Shown here: in pieces, positions 26,307 through 34,947 of the stretch
Position numbering within the stretch: position 1 is the first letter of the stretch
Layout: every line of letters begins with the position of its first letter
Assembly: GCA_902799715.1 (NCBI GenBank)
Contig: CADCBS010000011.1
Coordinates: 1 to 37,624 of the forward strand
DNA length: 37,624 nt
DNA from: an uncultured bacterium
Lineage (GTDB): Bacteria; Verrucomicrobiota; Kiritimatiellia; RFP12; UBA1067
Reading direction: 5' to 3'
Notes under the pieces: generated by a model
The model's database searches: none
Told to the model about the DNA's origin: nothing
Seen by the model: only the letters and a program-made list of their open reading frames with translations
Made by a program: the position numbers and the translations under genes

Positions 26307-27368
26307 ATGAGAAAAACTTTTTGCCGGTGTCTTGCGCTGATTGCGATGCTGTCCGCCTGCGACGTCTATGGCATATACTACAAGAGCGGCACACGCCGCA
26401 CCCCGTACTCCGCGGGAACTTCCGGCCAGCGTGCAGACAGCAGTACGATAGGAGGGCCACTTACCAGACACAAGTGCGACTATTGCGACAGGGCCGGCGT
26501 GAAATACTTGATAAAAGGCCGGGAGATGAATCTGTGCTCCGCCCATTATTGCAGACGCCACAAGCGGCCCCAGCCGGACGGCGACGGGACGTGCGAAGTC
26601 TGCGCCAAGGAAAACGCGGCCCGCAGGGAGAAAGCGCGCATCGAAGAGGAACGCCGCGAAAAGGAGCGCATGGCGAAACTCGAGGCCAGTCTCGCCGCGG
26701 CGTTCTCGAACCGCAACGCCCGCGCCGCCGCCGTTCTCGCCGGCCTGCCTCCGGGCGCCGCTCCGGACTTCGAATCCTTCCTGCATCTCAAGTTCGGCTC
26801 CCCCGGGGTCTGGCTCTCGGGAGATTCCGTATTCGTACGCAAAGACAACGGGCAGACCGTTTCGGCAAAGCCGGCTTCCTCGGGCGGCGGCGCCGGCCGC
26901 GTCTCCCGCCGCTACGAAGTTTCTGGAAGGGGCGTGAAATACCGCGGGTTCCAGCATGTATACCTTTATTTCACCCCGCAGACGCGGCTGCTGTGGAAGG
27001 TGGAGATATGCGACAACGAATCGCGTCTGACCGACGAAGACGAAAGGAAGATAATCGAGGCCAATTTCCAGCGGCGCTACAATGCGCAGTTCAAGCCGGC
27101 TGTCGACGGGACCGCCGGAAAACTCGAGATGCGCATCGGCGACTGCGTGCTTGTCTGGAACGGAGCCGGGGTTTCGGGGTTGCAGCCGCGGAACAAGCCG
27201 CGAATGGGCGATGTCTGGCAGGCCGCCGCCGGATTGGAGGAAGTCCGCGTAGAGCCGCGACTCTCCATGAAAGACCTGCGGCTTGAAAAGCTCGCCGTTT
27301 CCGAAAGCCGGTCGATACGCTCGCACCGCATCATGGACGAGGTGCGCAGCAGCCAGGAAGATCTGTAG
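26307..27368 (+). CDS. Predicted lipoprotein with Cys/His-rich zinc-ribbon-like region
   Basis: The 353-residue protein is unrecognised. A lipobox (LSAC, Cys17) follows a short signal peptide, so it is probably a lipoprotein. Residues about 55-98 carry CDYC, a Cys-x2-His-x-x-Cys-x2-His cluster and CEVC, which looks like a structural zinc-binding module, rare in exported proteins. A charged, Glu/Arg-rich helical stretch (about 98-125, possible coiled coil) follows, then a beta-rich C-terminal half. The start at 26307 is supported by GAGGTG about 8 nt upstream and by the lipobox position. It lies at the left edge of the accessory island and has the GC content of the backbone. Confidence 0.82.
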   Translation: MRKTFCRCLALIAMLSACDVYGIYYKSGTRRTPYSAGTSGQRADSSTIGGPLTRHKCDYCDRAGVKYLIKGREMNLCSAHYCRRHKRPQPDGDGTCEVCAKENAARREKARIEEERREKERMAKLEASLAAAFSNRNARAAAVLAGLPPGAAPDFESFLHLKFGSPGVWLSGDSVFVRKDNGQTVSAKPASSGGGAGRVSRRYEVSGRGVKYRGFQHVYLYFTPQTRLLWKVEICDNESRLTDEDERKIIEANFQRRYNAQFKPAVDGTAGKLEMRIGDCVLVWNGAGVSGLQPRNKPRMGDVWQAAAGLEEVRVEPRLSMKDLRLEKLAVSESRSIRSHRIMDEVRSSQEDL

Positions 27369-27511
27369 AACCGGCGTCCGCCCCTCCCCCTTCCGGGACG
27401 ATGCGGCAAACGCATTGAAAACGGTTCTTCCCATTGTAGACGCTTGGATGTTATTGATGCGCCGGCAGTACGATTGCATCGTTTCCCCATGCGCGCGGGC
27501 GCGTAATATGG

Positions 27512-27762
27512 TATCATATTGACGTTTTCAGCCGTCGGCGGCAGGGCCTGCGGCTATATCGCGAAAACGACGAATGTTCTTTCCCATCGGCGGGAAGAGC
27601 CTGCATGGAACCCCGCCACCGGGCCGAAAGGCCGAAACCCCGGAACGGGCCGCGCACACTGGCGCCCGGCACGGGGAGCCGAGAATCCCGAAAGGACTCT
27701 GGCGAATCCTCTGTAGCGGAGCAATCCGCGAAGGAGGAGACGTACGCAATCTTGCGTATTTG
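27512..27762 (+). ncRNA. Candidate structured RNA downstream of an extended -10 box
   Basis: TGG plus TATCAT at 27512-27517 predicts a start near 27524; no good -35 is visible. The next 240 nt are rich in stems. CGTTTTC pairs with GAAAACG around AGCCG/CGGCT. GGCGGG pairs with CCCGCC. GGCC-GAAA-GGCC and GCGGA-GCAA-TCCGC are hairpins with GNRA-type loops, and TACGCA-ATCT-TGCGTA closes the series. The short reading frames here look like chance. It matches no riboswitch or housekeeping RNA I know. Decayed coding sequence with chance GC stems is the alternative. Confidence 0.35.
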
Positions 27763-27764
27763 GC

Positions 27765-27892
27765 TTCACTTGAAAATCGCCAATTTTTCATACAAAAAGC
27801 CGAGTATGTGAGATGCGCTGCGTGTGCAAGCCACACGTGGCGTGTCTTTTATTCGTGTTTTTTGTAGGGCGTTTGGCGATGCCTCAAGTGAA
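27765..27892. repeat. Inverted repeat pair, 19/20-nt arms
   Basis: The left arm 27765-27783 (TTCACTTGAAAATCGCCAA) matches the reverse complement of the right arm 27873-27892 (TTCACTTGAGGCATCGCCAA) at about 17 positions with a one-base gap. The arms lie about 90 bp apart in a gene-free stretch, perhaps the ends of a small mobile or decayed repeat element. Confidence 0.55.
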
Positions 27893-27917
27893 ACATGGAT
27901 TTACAGGCACGCCACGT
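27835..27917. repeat. Second, interleaved inverted repeat pair
   Basis: ACGTGGCGTG at 27835-27844 and CACGCCACGT at 27908-27917 are perfect 10-bp inverted arms, and the similarity extends imperfectly by about 20 nt. The pair interleaves with the 27765-27892 pair (left, left, right, right), so the two cannot form nested hairpins together. Confidence 0.5.
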
Positions 27918-27973
27918 TTCTTTTCCGCGTCGATGCGACGGGCCTTGTGCCGGAGGCGCGGAGAAGAAAAGGA

Positions 27974-28054
27974 CGAGCCGTCAATACAACTGGCTATCAG
28001 GCGAAGTATTTCGCGTATGCCTTGACGCGCGAGGGCGGACAGGGCTTGGACATG
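27974..28054 (+). pseudogene. Remnant of an SNF2-type defence helicase N terminus
   Basis: This short stretch translates to a piece reading QAKYFAYALTREGGQGLD, which resembles the conserved N-terminal segment (KYFAyELTrr...) that I recall from RapA/DrmD-like SNF2 helicases in defence loci. There is no start codon at the expected place, and the similarity stops at about 28054, long before the ATPase motifs. The intact helicase gene downstream does not contain this segment, so it seems to come from a different, deleted gene. The recall is from memory and the match is short. Confidence 0.4.
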
Positions 28055-28146
28055 AAATTTACATGTCGTGGCGGGCTCCCAATCTGCCGCGCTACATGAA
28101 AATTGAATAAAAACTTAAAAATTCCACACTAAAATGAATTGACTTT

Positions 28147-31100
28147 ATGTTCAAAGAAAAAGATATTGTCTGTCTGTTATCGGATCCAGCCAAAAAAGGT
28201 GTCGTGATATCTGTCTCCTGTGAAGGAGCCGATGTCCAATATTCTGTCTTTCTTGACGGAAAGATTCAAAGTTTCTTCGAAGAACAACTCCGTCCGGCTT
28301 CAGCCATCAAGACTGAGTGGGTTGATCGACAGACGTTCCAAGCATACCTCACAAGCAGCCTCATCAATACACCTTCAGCAAGGAATTTATATTCGCTGAA
28401 TGCAGCGCGCATTGATTATGTCCCATATCAATTTCGTCCGGCTTTGAAAATCCTCAAGGCGGACGAACCGCGAATCCTTATTGCAGATTCAGTTGGCGTC
28501 GGCAAAACAATAGAGGCCGGTTTGATTATAAAAGAGCTTCAGGCCCATTCAGATCTAAACCGGATTGCCATCATCTGCCCGAAGCCGCTCGTTGCAGAGA
28601 AGAAATGGGAATGCGAAATGCGGGAGCGCTTTGACGAGGAATTCGTACCTCTTGACAGTATGGCACTAAGGCAAGCACTATCTGATACCGATCGCGATGG
28701 CGAATGGCCGGCCCGCTTGTCGCGGGTAATCATTCCGTATTCGATTTTCGATGACATGACATTTGCCGGAAATATTGGGAAAGCCGGTAAAAACCGGAAA
28801 GGACGTATCTATGGATTGCAAGATGTCATTAAATTGCTCCATTTCAACCTTGTGATCGTTGACGAGGCCCACCATATCCGAAATGGCAGCGATCAAAAAG
28901 ATAAAGCATTTGCTTACAAATGTACGAAGATTTTCTGCGAGAGAGCCGACGCAGTAGTGATGCTGACAGCTACTCCGATCCAGAATTCCACACACGACCT
29001 TTATACGCTTCTCAATGTTCTTCGCCCAGACCTGATTTTCGATGAGACCACATTTGAATCGATGGGGGAACCGAATTCACATGTGTCGGCCATCTCCCGC
29101 CTTGCGCGCTCCGCGGCCAATGGATGGCGGAGGGCGGCTCTGGACGAATTGGGAAAAATCGAGGCAACCGCATGGGGGCGTGCATACTTGGTCAAAAACC
29201 CCTTGTTTGAGAAATGTCGCACCAAATTGATCCAGACAAAGGAGCTAACCCGTGATGAACGCGTACAGCTCATATCAGACATCGAGGAACTCCACAGTTT
29301 CAATTCAATCATCAACCGCACCCGTCGCCGTGACATCGAAGACTTTTGCGTTCGTGAGCCAAGAACGATTGAAATTCCTTTTACCAGATATCAGGCAAAG
29401 CTCCACGACGCAGTCCTGTCGTTCGAACGGTCGGCTTTGGCAGCCATGCATGGCGACCGTTCCGTCGCATTCATGATGTCAACAATAAAGCGACAGGCTG
29501 CAAGTTGTATCTTTGGACTGGCGCCATTCATCAAAAACATTCTGGAAAGGCGTATTGCGCAGATTGATTCGGCCGACCAAACCGCTGAAAAAACTGTTGA
29601 GCTCGGAAAAGCCGCTGTAGCCATGCTGAGAAACATGGCCGAGGAAGTGATTGCCCTGGCCGATAATCTCCCGCCGGAAGACCCCAAGTTCGATGCGGTC
29701 CTCAATGTAATCCTTGAAAAGCAGACCCACGAAAAGAACAAAATCATGCTTTTCAGTTCCTTCAAGCACACTTTGTCCTACCTTCGCGGAAAATTTAGAG
29801 AAAAAGGAATTCGCGTTGGACAGATAGATGGCGATGTGCAGGACGAAGAACGCCGTGAGCTTCGCCGCCGTTTCATGTTGCCGAAAAGCGACCCGGAGGC
29901 GTTTGACATGATGTTGTTCACTGAGGTCGGCTCCGAAGGTCTCGACTATCAGTTCTGCGACATGATGGTCAACTATGACCTTCCGTGGAATCCTATGGCT
30001 ATTGAACAGCGCATCGGGCGCATCGACCGCCGCAAACAAACTTCCGCCAAGGTGTGGATTGTAAATGTCATCACACCAGGAACGGTTGACGCCGACGTTT
30101 ACAACAGATGCCTTGCCAAACTTGGAGTGTTCACTGAATCCATAGGCGATTGCGAGGAAATTCTCGGCGAACTCGGCAACGATATCAGGACAATAGTGCT
30201 GAACGAATCGCTGACTGACGACCAGCGGCAAAAGAAACTTGAGCAGATGGCCGACAACGCTGTCCGGCTGACTCAGGCCGAGATGAAGTTGGAGGAAGAG
30301 CAAAAATCGTTCTTTGGACTTGATTTGTCGAACTTCAAAGACGCGAAGGCCATCGAAGAGGCGCAAAGCCCGTGGCTCTCTTCAGGCTGTATCCGGGGAC
30401 TCGTCTCGTATTATCTCAACAAACGGATTGCGCCAGGCACATATTTTCTCGGCACAGGACCGAAAAAGACGCTTCGACTCTCTCGCGAGGCAAAAGAAGT
30501 GCTGCTTGACGACTTGCGTTCTTCCAAACTACCAAGAACCGCAGCGTATCTGAAGTTTCAGTCGTTCCTGAAGGACATCGACCAGACATGCACTGCAACT
30601 TTCGACAGAGAGTTCGCTCAACAGGAACCGCGCTCCGTCTTTTTCACCCCTATGCATCCTTTGGTGAAAATAGCCGCTAGATATTTTGAAACGACCCGGA
30701 CAGGCGCCGAGCCATGCATCTCGTTCCGGTGTTCTCGGTGCCTTCTGCCTGATGTCCCGCCCGGCCGGTATCCATTCGCGGTATACGCTTGGAACTACAA
30801 AGGATTCACCTCGCAATTCAAGATGGTGACTATTCCCCTTGACGAAAAACTGCAAGCGAGGCTACCCAGCATAGTGCAAGGCGCGGAAGAGTTCGTGCCG
30901 TCCGAAGACGCTTCCTCCCTGTGGAAAGACATAGCGCCAATCCATGCGCAATTATGGCGCAATGCCAAAGACGCATGGATCAAGGAGACAGAAGAGCAAC
31001 TGGTGTACAAGCGCCAGTCGAGGCTTCTCAGCTTAACGCGCAAGAAGGCCGTTTTGGAGAGGAAACTCAATCTCGCCGCCGATCCGCGAGTCTTGCGCAT

Positions 31101-31230
31101 GCTTAATGTGCAGATTGCCGACGAGACGGAACGATACGAGACGAAATGCGCGCACGACAATGAAATCGCGCGGCGCGCGGATATCGTCTTCCGCAAGATT
31201 GCCAATGGCTTGATAATCGTTGAAGGGTGA
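28147..31230 (+). CDS. RapA/DrmD-like SNF2 helicase, candidate defence gene A
   Basis: The 1027-residue protein is a superfamily 2 DNA translocase. Residues 1-50 resemble a Tudor/KOW-like RapA N-terminal domain (DIVCLLSDPAKKGVV, then FLDGKIQSFFEEQL). The helicase core has motif I ADSVGVGKT (Lys120), motif II DEAHH (239-243), motif III LTATP (273-277), and in the second RecA domain SSEGLDYQ-type and IGRIDRRKQ (621-628) motifs, so it should hydrolyse ATP. A long C-terminal extension (about 700-1027) has a coiled-coil-like region and a CxxC (FRCSRC) without a known domain. The ATG at 28147 has no Shine-Dalgarno. The helicase is followed within 38 bp by the sacsin-like ATPase gene. Codon use and GC are clearly lower than in the backbone, indicating transfer. 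The role in phage defence is inferred from family and context. Confidence 0.92.
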   Translation: MFKEKDIVCLLSDPAKKGVVISVSCEGADVQYSVFLDGKIQSFFEEQLRPASAIKTEWVDRQTFQAYLTSSLINTPSARNLYSLNAARIDYVPYQFRPALKILKADEPRILIADSVGVGKTIEAGLIIKELQAHSDLNRIAIICPKPLVAEKKWECEMRERFDEEFVPLDSMALRQALSDTDRDGEWPARLSRVIIPYSIFDDMTFAGNIGKAGKNRKGRIYGLQDVIKLLHFNLVIVDEAHHIRNGSDQKDKAFAYKCTKIFCERADAVVMLTATPIQNSTHDLYTLLNVLRPDLIFDETTFESMGEPNSHVSAISRLARSAANGWRRAALDELGKIEATAWGRAYLVKNPLFEKCRTKLIQTKELTRDERVQLISDIEELHSFNSIINRTRRRDIEDFCVREPRTIEIPFTRYQAKLHDAVLSFERSALAAMHGDRSVAFMMSTIKRQAASCIFGLAPFIKNILERRIAQIDSADQTAEKTVELGKAAVAMLRNMAEEVIALADNLPPEDPKFDAVLNVILEKQTHEKNKIMLFSSFKHTLSYLRGKFREKGIRVGQIDGDVQDEERRELRRRFMLPKSDPEAFDMMLFTEVGSEGLDYQFCDMMVNYDLPWNPMAIEQRIGRIDRRKQTSAKVWIVNVITPGTVDADVYNRCLAKLGVFTESIGDCEEILGELGNDIRTIVLNESLTDDQRQKKLEQMADNAVRLTQAEMKLEEEQKSFFGLDLSNFKDAKAIEEAQSPWLSSGCIRGLVSYYLNKRIAPGTYFLGTGPKKTLRLSREAKEVLLDDLRSSKLPRTAAYLKFQSFLKDIDQTCTATFDREFAQQEPRSVFFTPMHPLVKIAARYFETTRTGAEPCISFRCSRCLLPDVPPGRYPFAVYAWNYKGFTSQFKMVTIPLDEKLQARLPSIVQGAEEFVPSEDASSLWKDIAPIHAQLWRNAKDAWIKETEEQLVYKRQSRLLSLTRKKAVLERKLNLAADPRVLRMLNVQIADETERYETKCAHDNEIARRADIVFRKIANGLIIVEG

Positions 31231-31268
31231 TGAAATTTATTCAGCAAGGATTCAGGAGGAACCGCAAA

Positions 31269-34200
31269 ATGGAAATCAATCGAGGCATAGCAGGGATACA
31301 GGAAAATAGGCGCAAGCTCTTTGTAGGGCTAGATGCAAACAAAGGATTTGAGCAAGGACTCCACGACACTGCGCAAGATCAGTATGCGGGAAATTGCCAC
31401 TTCATATACGAACTTCTACAAAATGCCGAAGACGCCGGAGCTTCGCATGTTGAATTTACGCTTGCCGAGGATTCTCTGGAGTTCCGCCACGACGGGAAGC
31501 GTCTGTTCAACCTGAATGATGTTGATTCCATAACCGGTTACCACCAATCCACAAAAGGCCAGGATTATGATGCTGTAGGCAAGTTCGGCATGGGTTTTAA
31601 ATCTGTATTCTCATGTACGCAGGCACCGGAAATACATTCTGGAGATTTCCACTTTCGCATTCGCCGGATGTTTTATCCCGATACGGAAAATGTAAGAACC
31701 GACGAGCGCTTGGATGGTTGGACAAAGTTCGTTTTCCCTTTCGATCTTCCTAAACAATCGCCAAAAGAGATATGCAATAAAGTGCGGAAAGGATTGTCGG
31801 AAATAAAGGGCGAAACACTTCTGTTCCTCAAAAAAATAAAGGAGATTGAATGCCTGTTTGACGGAGGGACGGCATATCTGCACATTGTTCGCGAGGAATG
31901 CGGGCATGTCATCAGAATCAGAATGACGGATTCTGCCCGCAGCCTTCCCGACATCTATTATCTCAAGTTTGTCCAGAATACCACTTCGCAAAGTTCTAAC
32001 ACGGGCGCTTCCGCTTCTTATGAAATAGCTGTCGCTTTTGGCCTATCGTTGCGCTCGGACGCAGATCGATCTCGGGCTGTTTCGCAGTTGAGTCCGGAAG
32101 ACTTCTCTATCAAGCCAATAGCCGGACAGGTGTTTGTGTATTTCCCAGCTGACAGAGAAGATTCGCATTTGAAGTTCCACATCAATGCTCCATTCGCCAC
32201 CCCAATGTCCAGGGAAAACCTTTCTGACACCAACGCCGGCAACGACTGGCTTCTTGGACAATTGGCTGAATTGACCGTCACCTCACTGCCGTTTCTGCGT
32301 GACAATCAGTTGCTTGATGTCGATACACTTGGCATATTCCCGACGGAAGACGATCACTTGCCTGAAAAATACAAAGTGTTTGAAAATCGTATCATAGACG
32401 CATTCATCAATCAGCCATTAACCCCTACGAAGTCCGGCGGCCACAAGCCGGCCAGGCAGCTCATCCGTTCTGAAAACAGAATGTCTGAACTTTTTTCCGA
32501 CGAGGACATGTCTGCGCTTTATCCAAGATTTCAAGCACCTGTCTGGGCCAAGGCTCCAATGAACAATTCAAGAGAACACAAGTTTTTGTCCCGGCTTCAG
32601 ATGGAGGTGTTTGGCGATGCAGAACTCAAAAAAATTGTTTCGGTTGTTGAAGAAGAACTCCCGAACAGTCGCTTAGGAAAAAAACTTACGTTGCGCAAGA
32701 ATCTATTACTTAATCTCCAGTTGGCCAATGAATATACGATTGTGAACGAGCCATTCGATATTCCACTTGCCAAATCTTTCGTTGCACTCGTCAAATCTTT
32801 CTCTGACGATAAATTACTTAGGCTGTACCGGAAATTCTCCGTTTTCGAGTTCAAGGATGAGTACGGGAGGCGAGGCACGATGCGTTTTTTGCCCGTGTTC
32901 AAGGCAAACGACGAATGCTTCTATCCGTCCGATGAATTGTATTTGATGCCAGCACTGTCAAAATGCGGCGATGTCGGCTCTGTCGTTGGCGGCGTCAAGT
33001 TTCTGAAAAAAATTTATGATAATTCGGACGAAAAGCTAATTGCTTTTTTTAGAAGGATTGGAATTTCCGACTACGCACCCGATAAATTTTTGGAAGATAT
33101 GATCGTAAGGGACGATCTGTTTCTTAAGGACCATGAATTCAATCCCGCAGACGCAGACCGTCATATTCGGAATATACAACTGTTGATTGCATCTTACAAA
33201 ACCGATCCACGATGTTTGGAGCGCTTTCAAGAATTCCTGTGGATAGGCAAGGACACGAAAGGCAATGCTAAACTATTTCCAGCCTGTGAAATCATCATTG
33301 ACGAGCCTTATGAATCTACCGGCATGCGAAATCTTTGGCCGGCATACAGCAACAAATACATGCTGTCGGAATTCTACAGGGAGATGTTGTCAGGGCAGGA
33401 ACTCCGTCTGCTAGCGGAGATTTTCCGTAAATTTGATTTTGTCCGCGACATAAAGTGGTCGTACATAGATAAGAGCGGGGATTTTTCAGTCGAAGGACAT
33501 CCCCGGCATTCAGAACTTGCTCTTCCTGCCGGACGAAAGCGGCGATATCCTTACTATTCTGATTGCGACATTGAAAACATCGACAATCTTATTAACGCGA
33601 TTAATGACGATGTTTCGAAGAGACTTTGGAAGCTGGTTTGCAGACTTAAAGAAACCGATGAAGCTTCTCGCCATCCATTTAAAGCGAAATGCCATTACAG
33701 CGATCAGTGTTCAAGAGAATCCGATTCGTTGCTTGTATGCCATTTGCAAGAAAAAGCGTGGATTAAAGATGTCAGCGGGAAATGGTGTCGGCCTGCTGAT
33801 GTCAGTTGGGAGACGCTTCACCATCAATATGAACCCCGCGAGATCTGCCCTGGACTAAACGTCATAAATTTTGGCTCAAAAACAGATAAAGCCTTGTTAC
33901 AAGACAAAACCAGCCAAATAGCTGTTTCATCCATAGCGAAAGGACTTGGATGCGACAGCTCGGAACTACGTGAAATGATAGAATTGTATTTGGAGGCGAA
34001 GAAGGGCGGTATCGATTATAGAAGTTTATTGAAAAATGAAATTCGCAAAGCGGAAATGCCTGAAGGCTGTGTGCGGAATACCGAACGCCGGCAAACACAT
34101 GTAAGAGATGATTACAGAGATGCACCACACCAGGAATATGGAATGCGACTTAGATCCGTCCGTTCAAGTGCCTGTGCCGAGATGGCACAAAGAGCGAAGG

Positions 34201-34610
34201 CTCGTCTTGAAAGGGATTATACAGATGAAGAAGGGAAAATGCGCTGTCAGTTGTGCAGACAACCGATGCCATTCAACAAACGCGATGGGAAACAATTTTT
34301 TGAATGTGTTCAAATATTGCGAAATATGGACAAGGAGACGCCAGATCAATATCTTGCCCTTTGTCCATGCTGCGCGGCCGTATACGATGAATGGATTCGT
34401 CAATACAAGGAAAACGCGGACGCTCTCTTGAATAAAATAGTTGTGCTACAAATCGCAGATGGGCAGGGTTCCGTTGCCGTTCCATTGCCTTGCCGTGGCA
34501 CGACATATTGCCCAAATTCACCTTTGCGTGGAATGGGGCTATATTTTACAGGAACACATTTCACAGATCTGCAATGCATAATAAAGGAAGCGATTAGGCA
34601 AAAACAATAA
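31269..34610 (+). CDS. Sacsin-like GHKL ATPase with C-terminal degenerate HNH/zinc module, candidate defence gene B
   Basis: The product has 1113 residues. The N-terminal 200 residues form a sacsin/HSP90-like HATPase: YELLQNAEDA (N box, Asn52), RHDGKRLF (Asp75-Gly) and GKFGMGFKSVF (104-114), so ATP binding is likely. A large central region without clear motifs follows. Near the C terminus CQLC (993-996) and LCPCC (1031-1035) frame FFECVQI, the layout of an HNH finger (CxxC ... HH ... LCPxC) in which the catalytic His-His is replaced, so zinc binding is likely but nuclease activity doubtful. I chose the ATG at 31269 because AGGAGGA lies 8 nt upstream and the GHKL domain begins soon after. An alternative start at 31230 overlaps the helicase stop and would add 13 residues. 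Probably one operon with the helicase; the pair suggests an ATP-driven DNA-sensing complex. Confidence 0.9.
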   Translation: MEINRGIAGIQENRRKLFVGLDANKGFEQGLHDTAQDQYAGNCHFIYELLQNAEDAGASHVEFTLAEDSLEFRHDGKRLFNLNDVDSITGYHQSTKGQDYDAVGKFGMGFKSVFSCTQAPEIHSGDFHFRIRRMFYPDTENVRTDERLDGWTKFVFPFDLPKQSPKEICNKVRKGLSEIKGETLLFLKKIKEIECLFDGGTAYLHIVREECGHVIRIRMTDSARSLPDIYYLKFVQNTTSQSSNTGASASYEIAVAFGLSLRSDADRSRAVSQLSPEDFSIKPIAGQVFVYFPADREDSHLKFHINAPFATPMSRENLSDTNAGNDWLLGQLAELTVTSLPFLRDNQLLDVDTLGIFPTEDDHLPEKYKVFENRIIDAFINQPLTPTKSGGHKPARQLIRSENRMSELFSDEDMSALYPRFQAPVWAKAPMNNSREHKFLSRLQMEVFGDAELKKIVSVVEEELPNSRLGKKLTLRKNLLLNLQLANEYTIVNEPFDIPLAKSFVALVKSFSDDKLLRLYRKFSVFEFKDEYGRRGTMRFLPVFKANDECFYPSDELYLMPALSKCGDVGSVVGGVKFLKKIYDNSDEKLIAFFRRIGISDYAPDKFLEDMIVRDDLFLKDHEFNPADADRHIRNIQLLIASYKTDPRCLERFQEFLWIGKDTKGNAKLFPACEIIIDEPYESTGMRNLWPAYSNKYMLSEFYREMLSGQELRLLAEIFRKFDFVRDIKWSYIDKSGDFSVEGHPRHSELALPAGRKRRYPYYSDCDIENIDNLINAINDDVSKRLWKLVCRLKETDEASRHPFKAKCHYSDQCSRESDSLLVCHLQEKAWIKDVSGKWCRPADVSWETLHHQYEPREICPGLNVINFGSKTDKALLQDKTSQIAVSSIAKGLGCDSSELREMIELYLEAKKGGIDYRSLLKNEIRKAEMPEGCVRNTERRQTHVRDDYRDAPHQEYGMRLRSVRSSACAEMAQRAKARLERDYTDEEGKMRCQLCRQPMPFNKRDGKQFFECVQILRNMDKETPDQYLALCPCCAAVYDEWIRQYKENADALLNKIVVLQIADGQGSVAVPLPCRGTTYCPNSPLRGMGLYFTGTHFTDLQCIIKEAIRQKQ

Positions 34611-34778
34611 ATCCATAATGACACTGAATCTTCAAATTAAACTGCGGCTTGAACTCGGACGCTACGATTTCGCTGTTCCAAAGAATCGAGCCGACGAAGC
34701 ATGCTTGAACTCCCGAAGAGCCTGTCTGTCATGGCAATCCGCGGCGGCTTGTTGGCCTGAGACATGGGTCGGTCGGCG

Positions 34779-34848
34779 TTGGTTCCTAATACGGAACGTG
34801 GTAAAATGCTACCGAAATCCGTAATAGGAAGGAGTCGAAAACGGTAGC
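34779..34848 (+). promoter_or_regulatory. Orphan promoter embedded in a near-perfect operator-like dyad
   Basis: TTGGTT, a 17-nt spacer ending TGG, and TAAAAT (34802-34807) form a good promoter. Arms TTCCTAATACGGA (34783-34795) and TCCGTAATAGGAA (34818-34830) are inverted repeats with one mismatch in 13, centred on the -10 box. A second perfect pair, GCTACCG (34808-34814) and CGGTAGC (34842-34848), begins at the predicted start. No substantial gene follows on this strand. Confidence 0.55.
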
Positions 34849-34869
34849 TTCTTGGAAAAGAGATGTGAA

Positions 34870-34947
34870 ATGAACCCAACACGTAAAAAAGGAAAGGAGT
34901 CGGGAATGTCTGGAGCGGAATTGCCCGGACTCGCAAAGGTGATTTAA
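34870..34947 (+). CDS. Possible 25-residue peptide or truncated gene start
   Basis: ATG at 34870 opens a basic 25-codon frame, with a second in-frame ATG at 34906 preceded by AAGGAG at ideal spacing. The TAA at 34945-34947 overlaps the stop of the convergent VapC gene. With the regulated promoter upstream this could be a leader peptide, a small antitoxin-like peptide or the stub of a deleted gene. Very short frames arise by chance, so this is weak. Confidence 0.25.
   Translation: MNPTRKKGKESGMSGAELPGLAKVI

Noticed and set aside
27524-27762. Glycine riboswitch
   Set aside because: GAAAGGAC and GCGAAGGAG recall parts of the consensus, but the order and paired core do not fit, and no glycine gene follows.
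28147-34610. Classifying the island as DISARM
   Set aside because: Only an SNF2 helicase is shared; DrmA, DrmB, DrmC and a methyltransferase are absent.
34618-34824. 68-codon frame after the sacsin-like gene
   Set aside because: No ribosome binding site, odd composition, and it overlaps the promoter dyad; likely chance.
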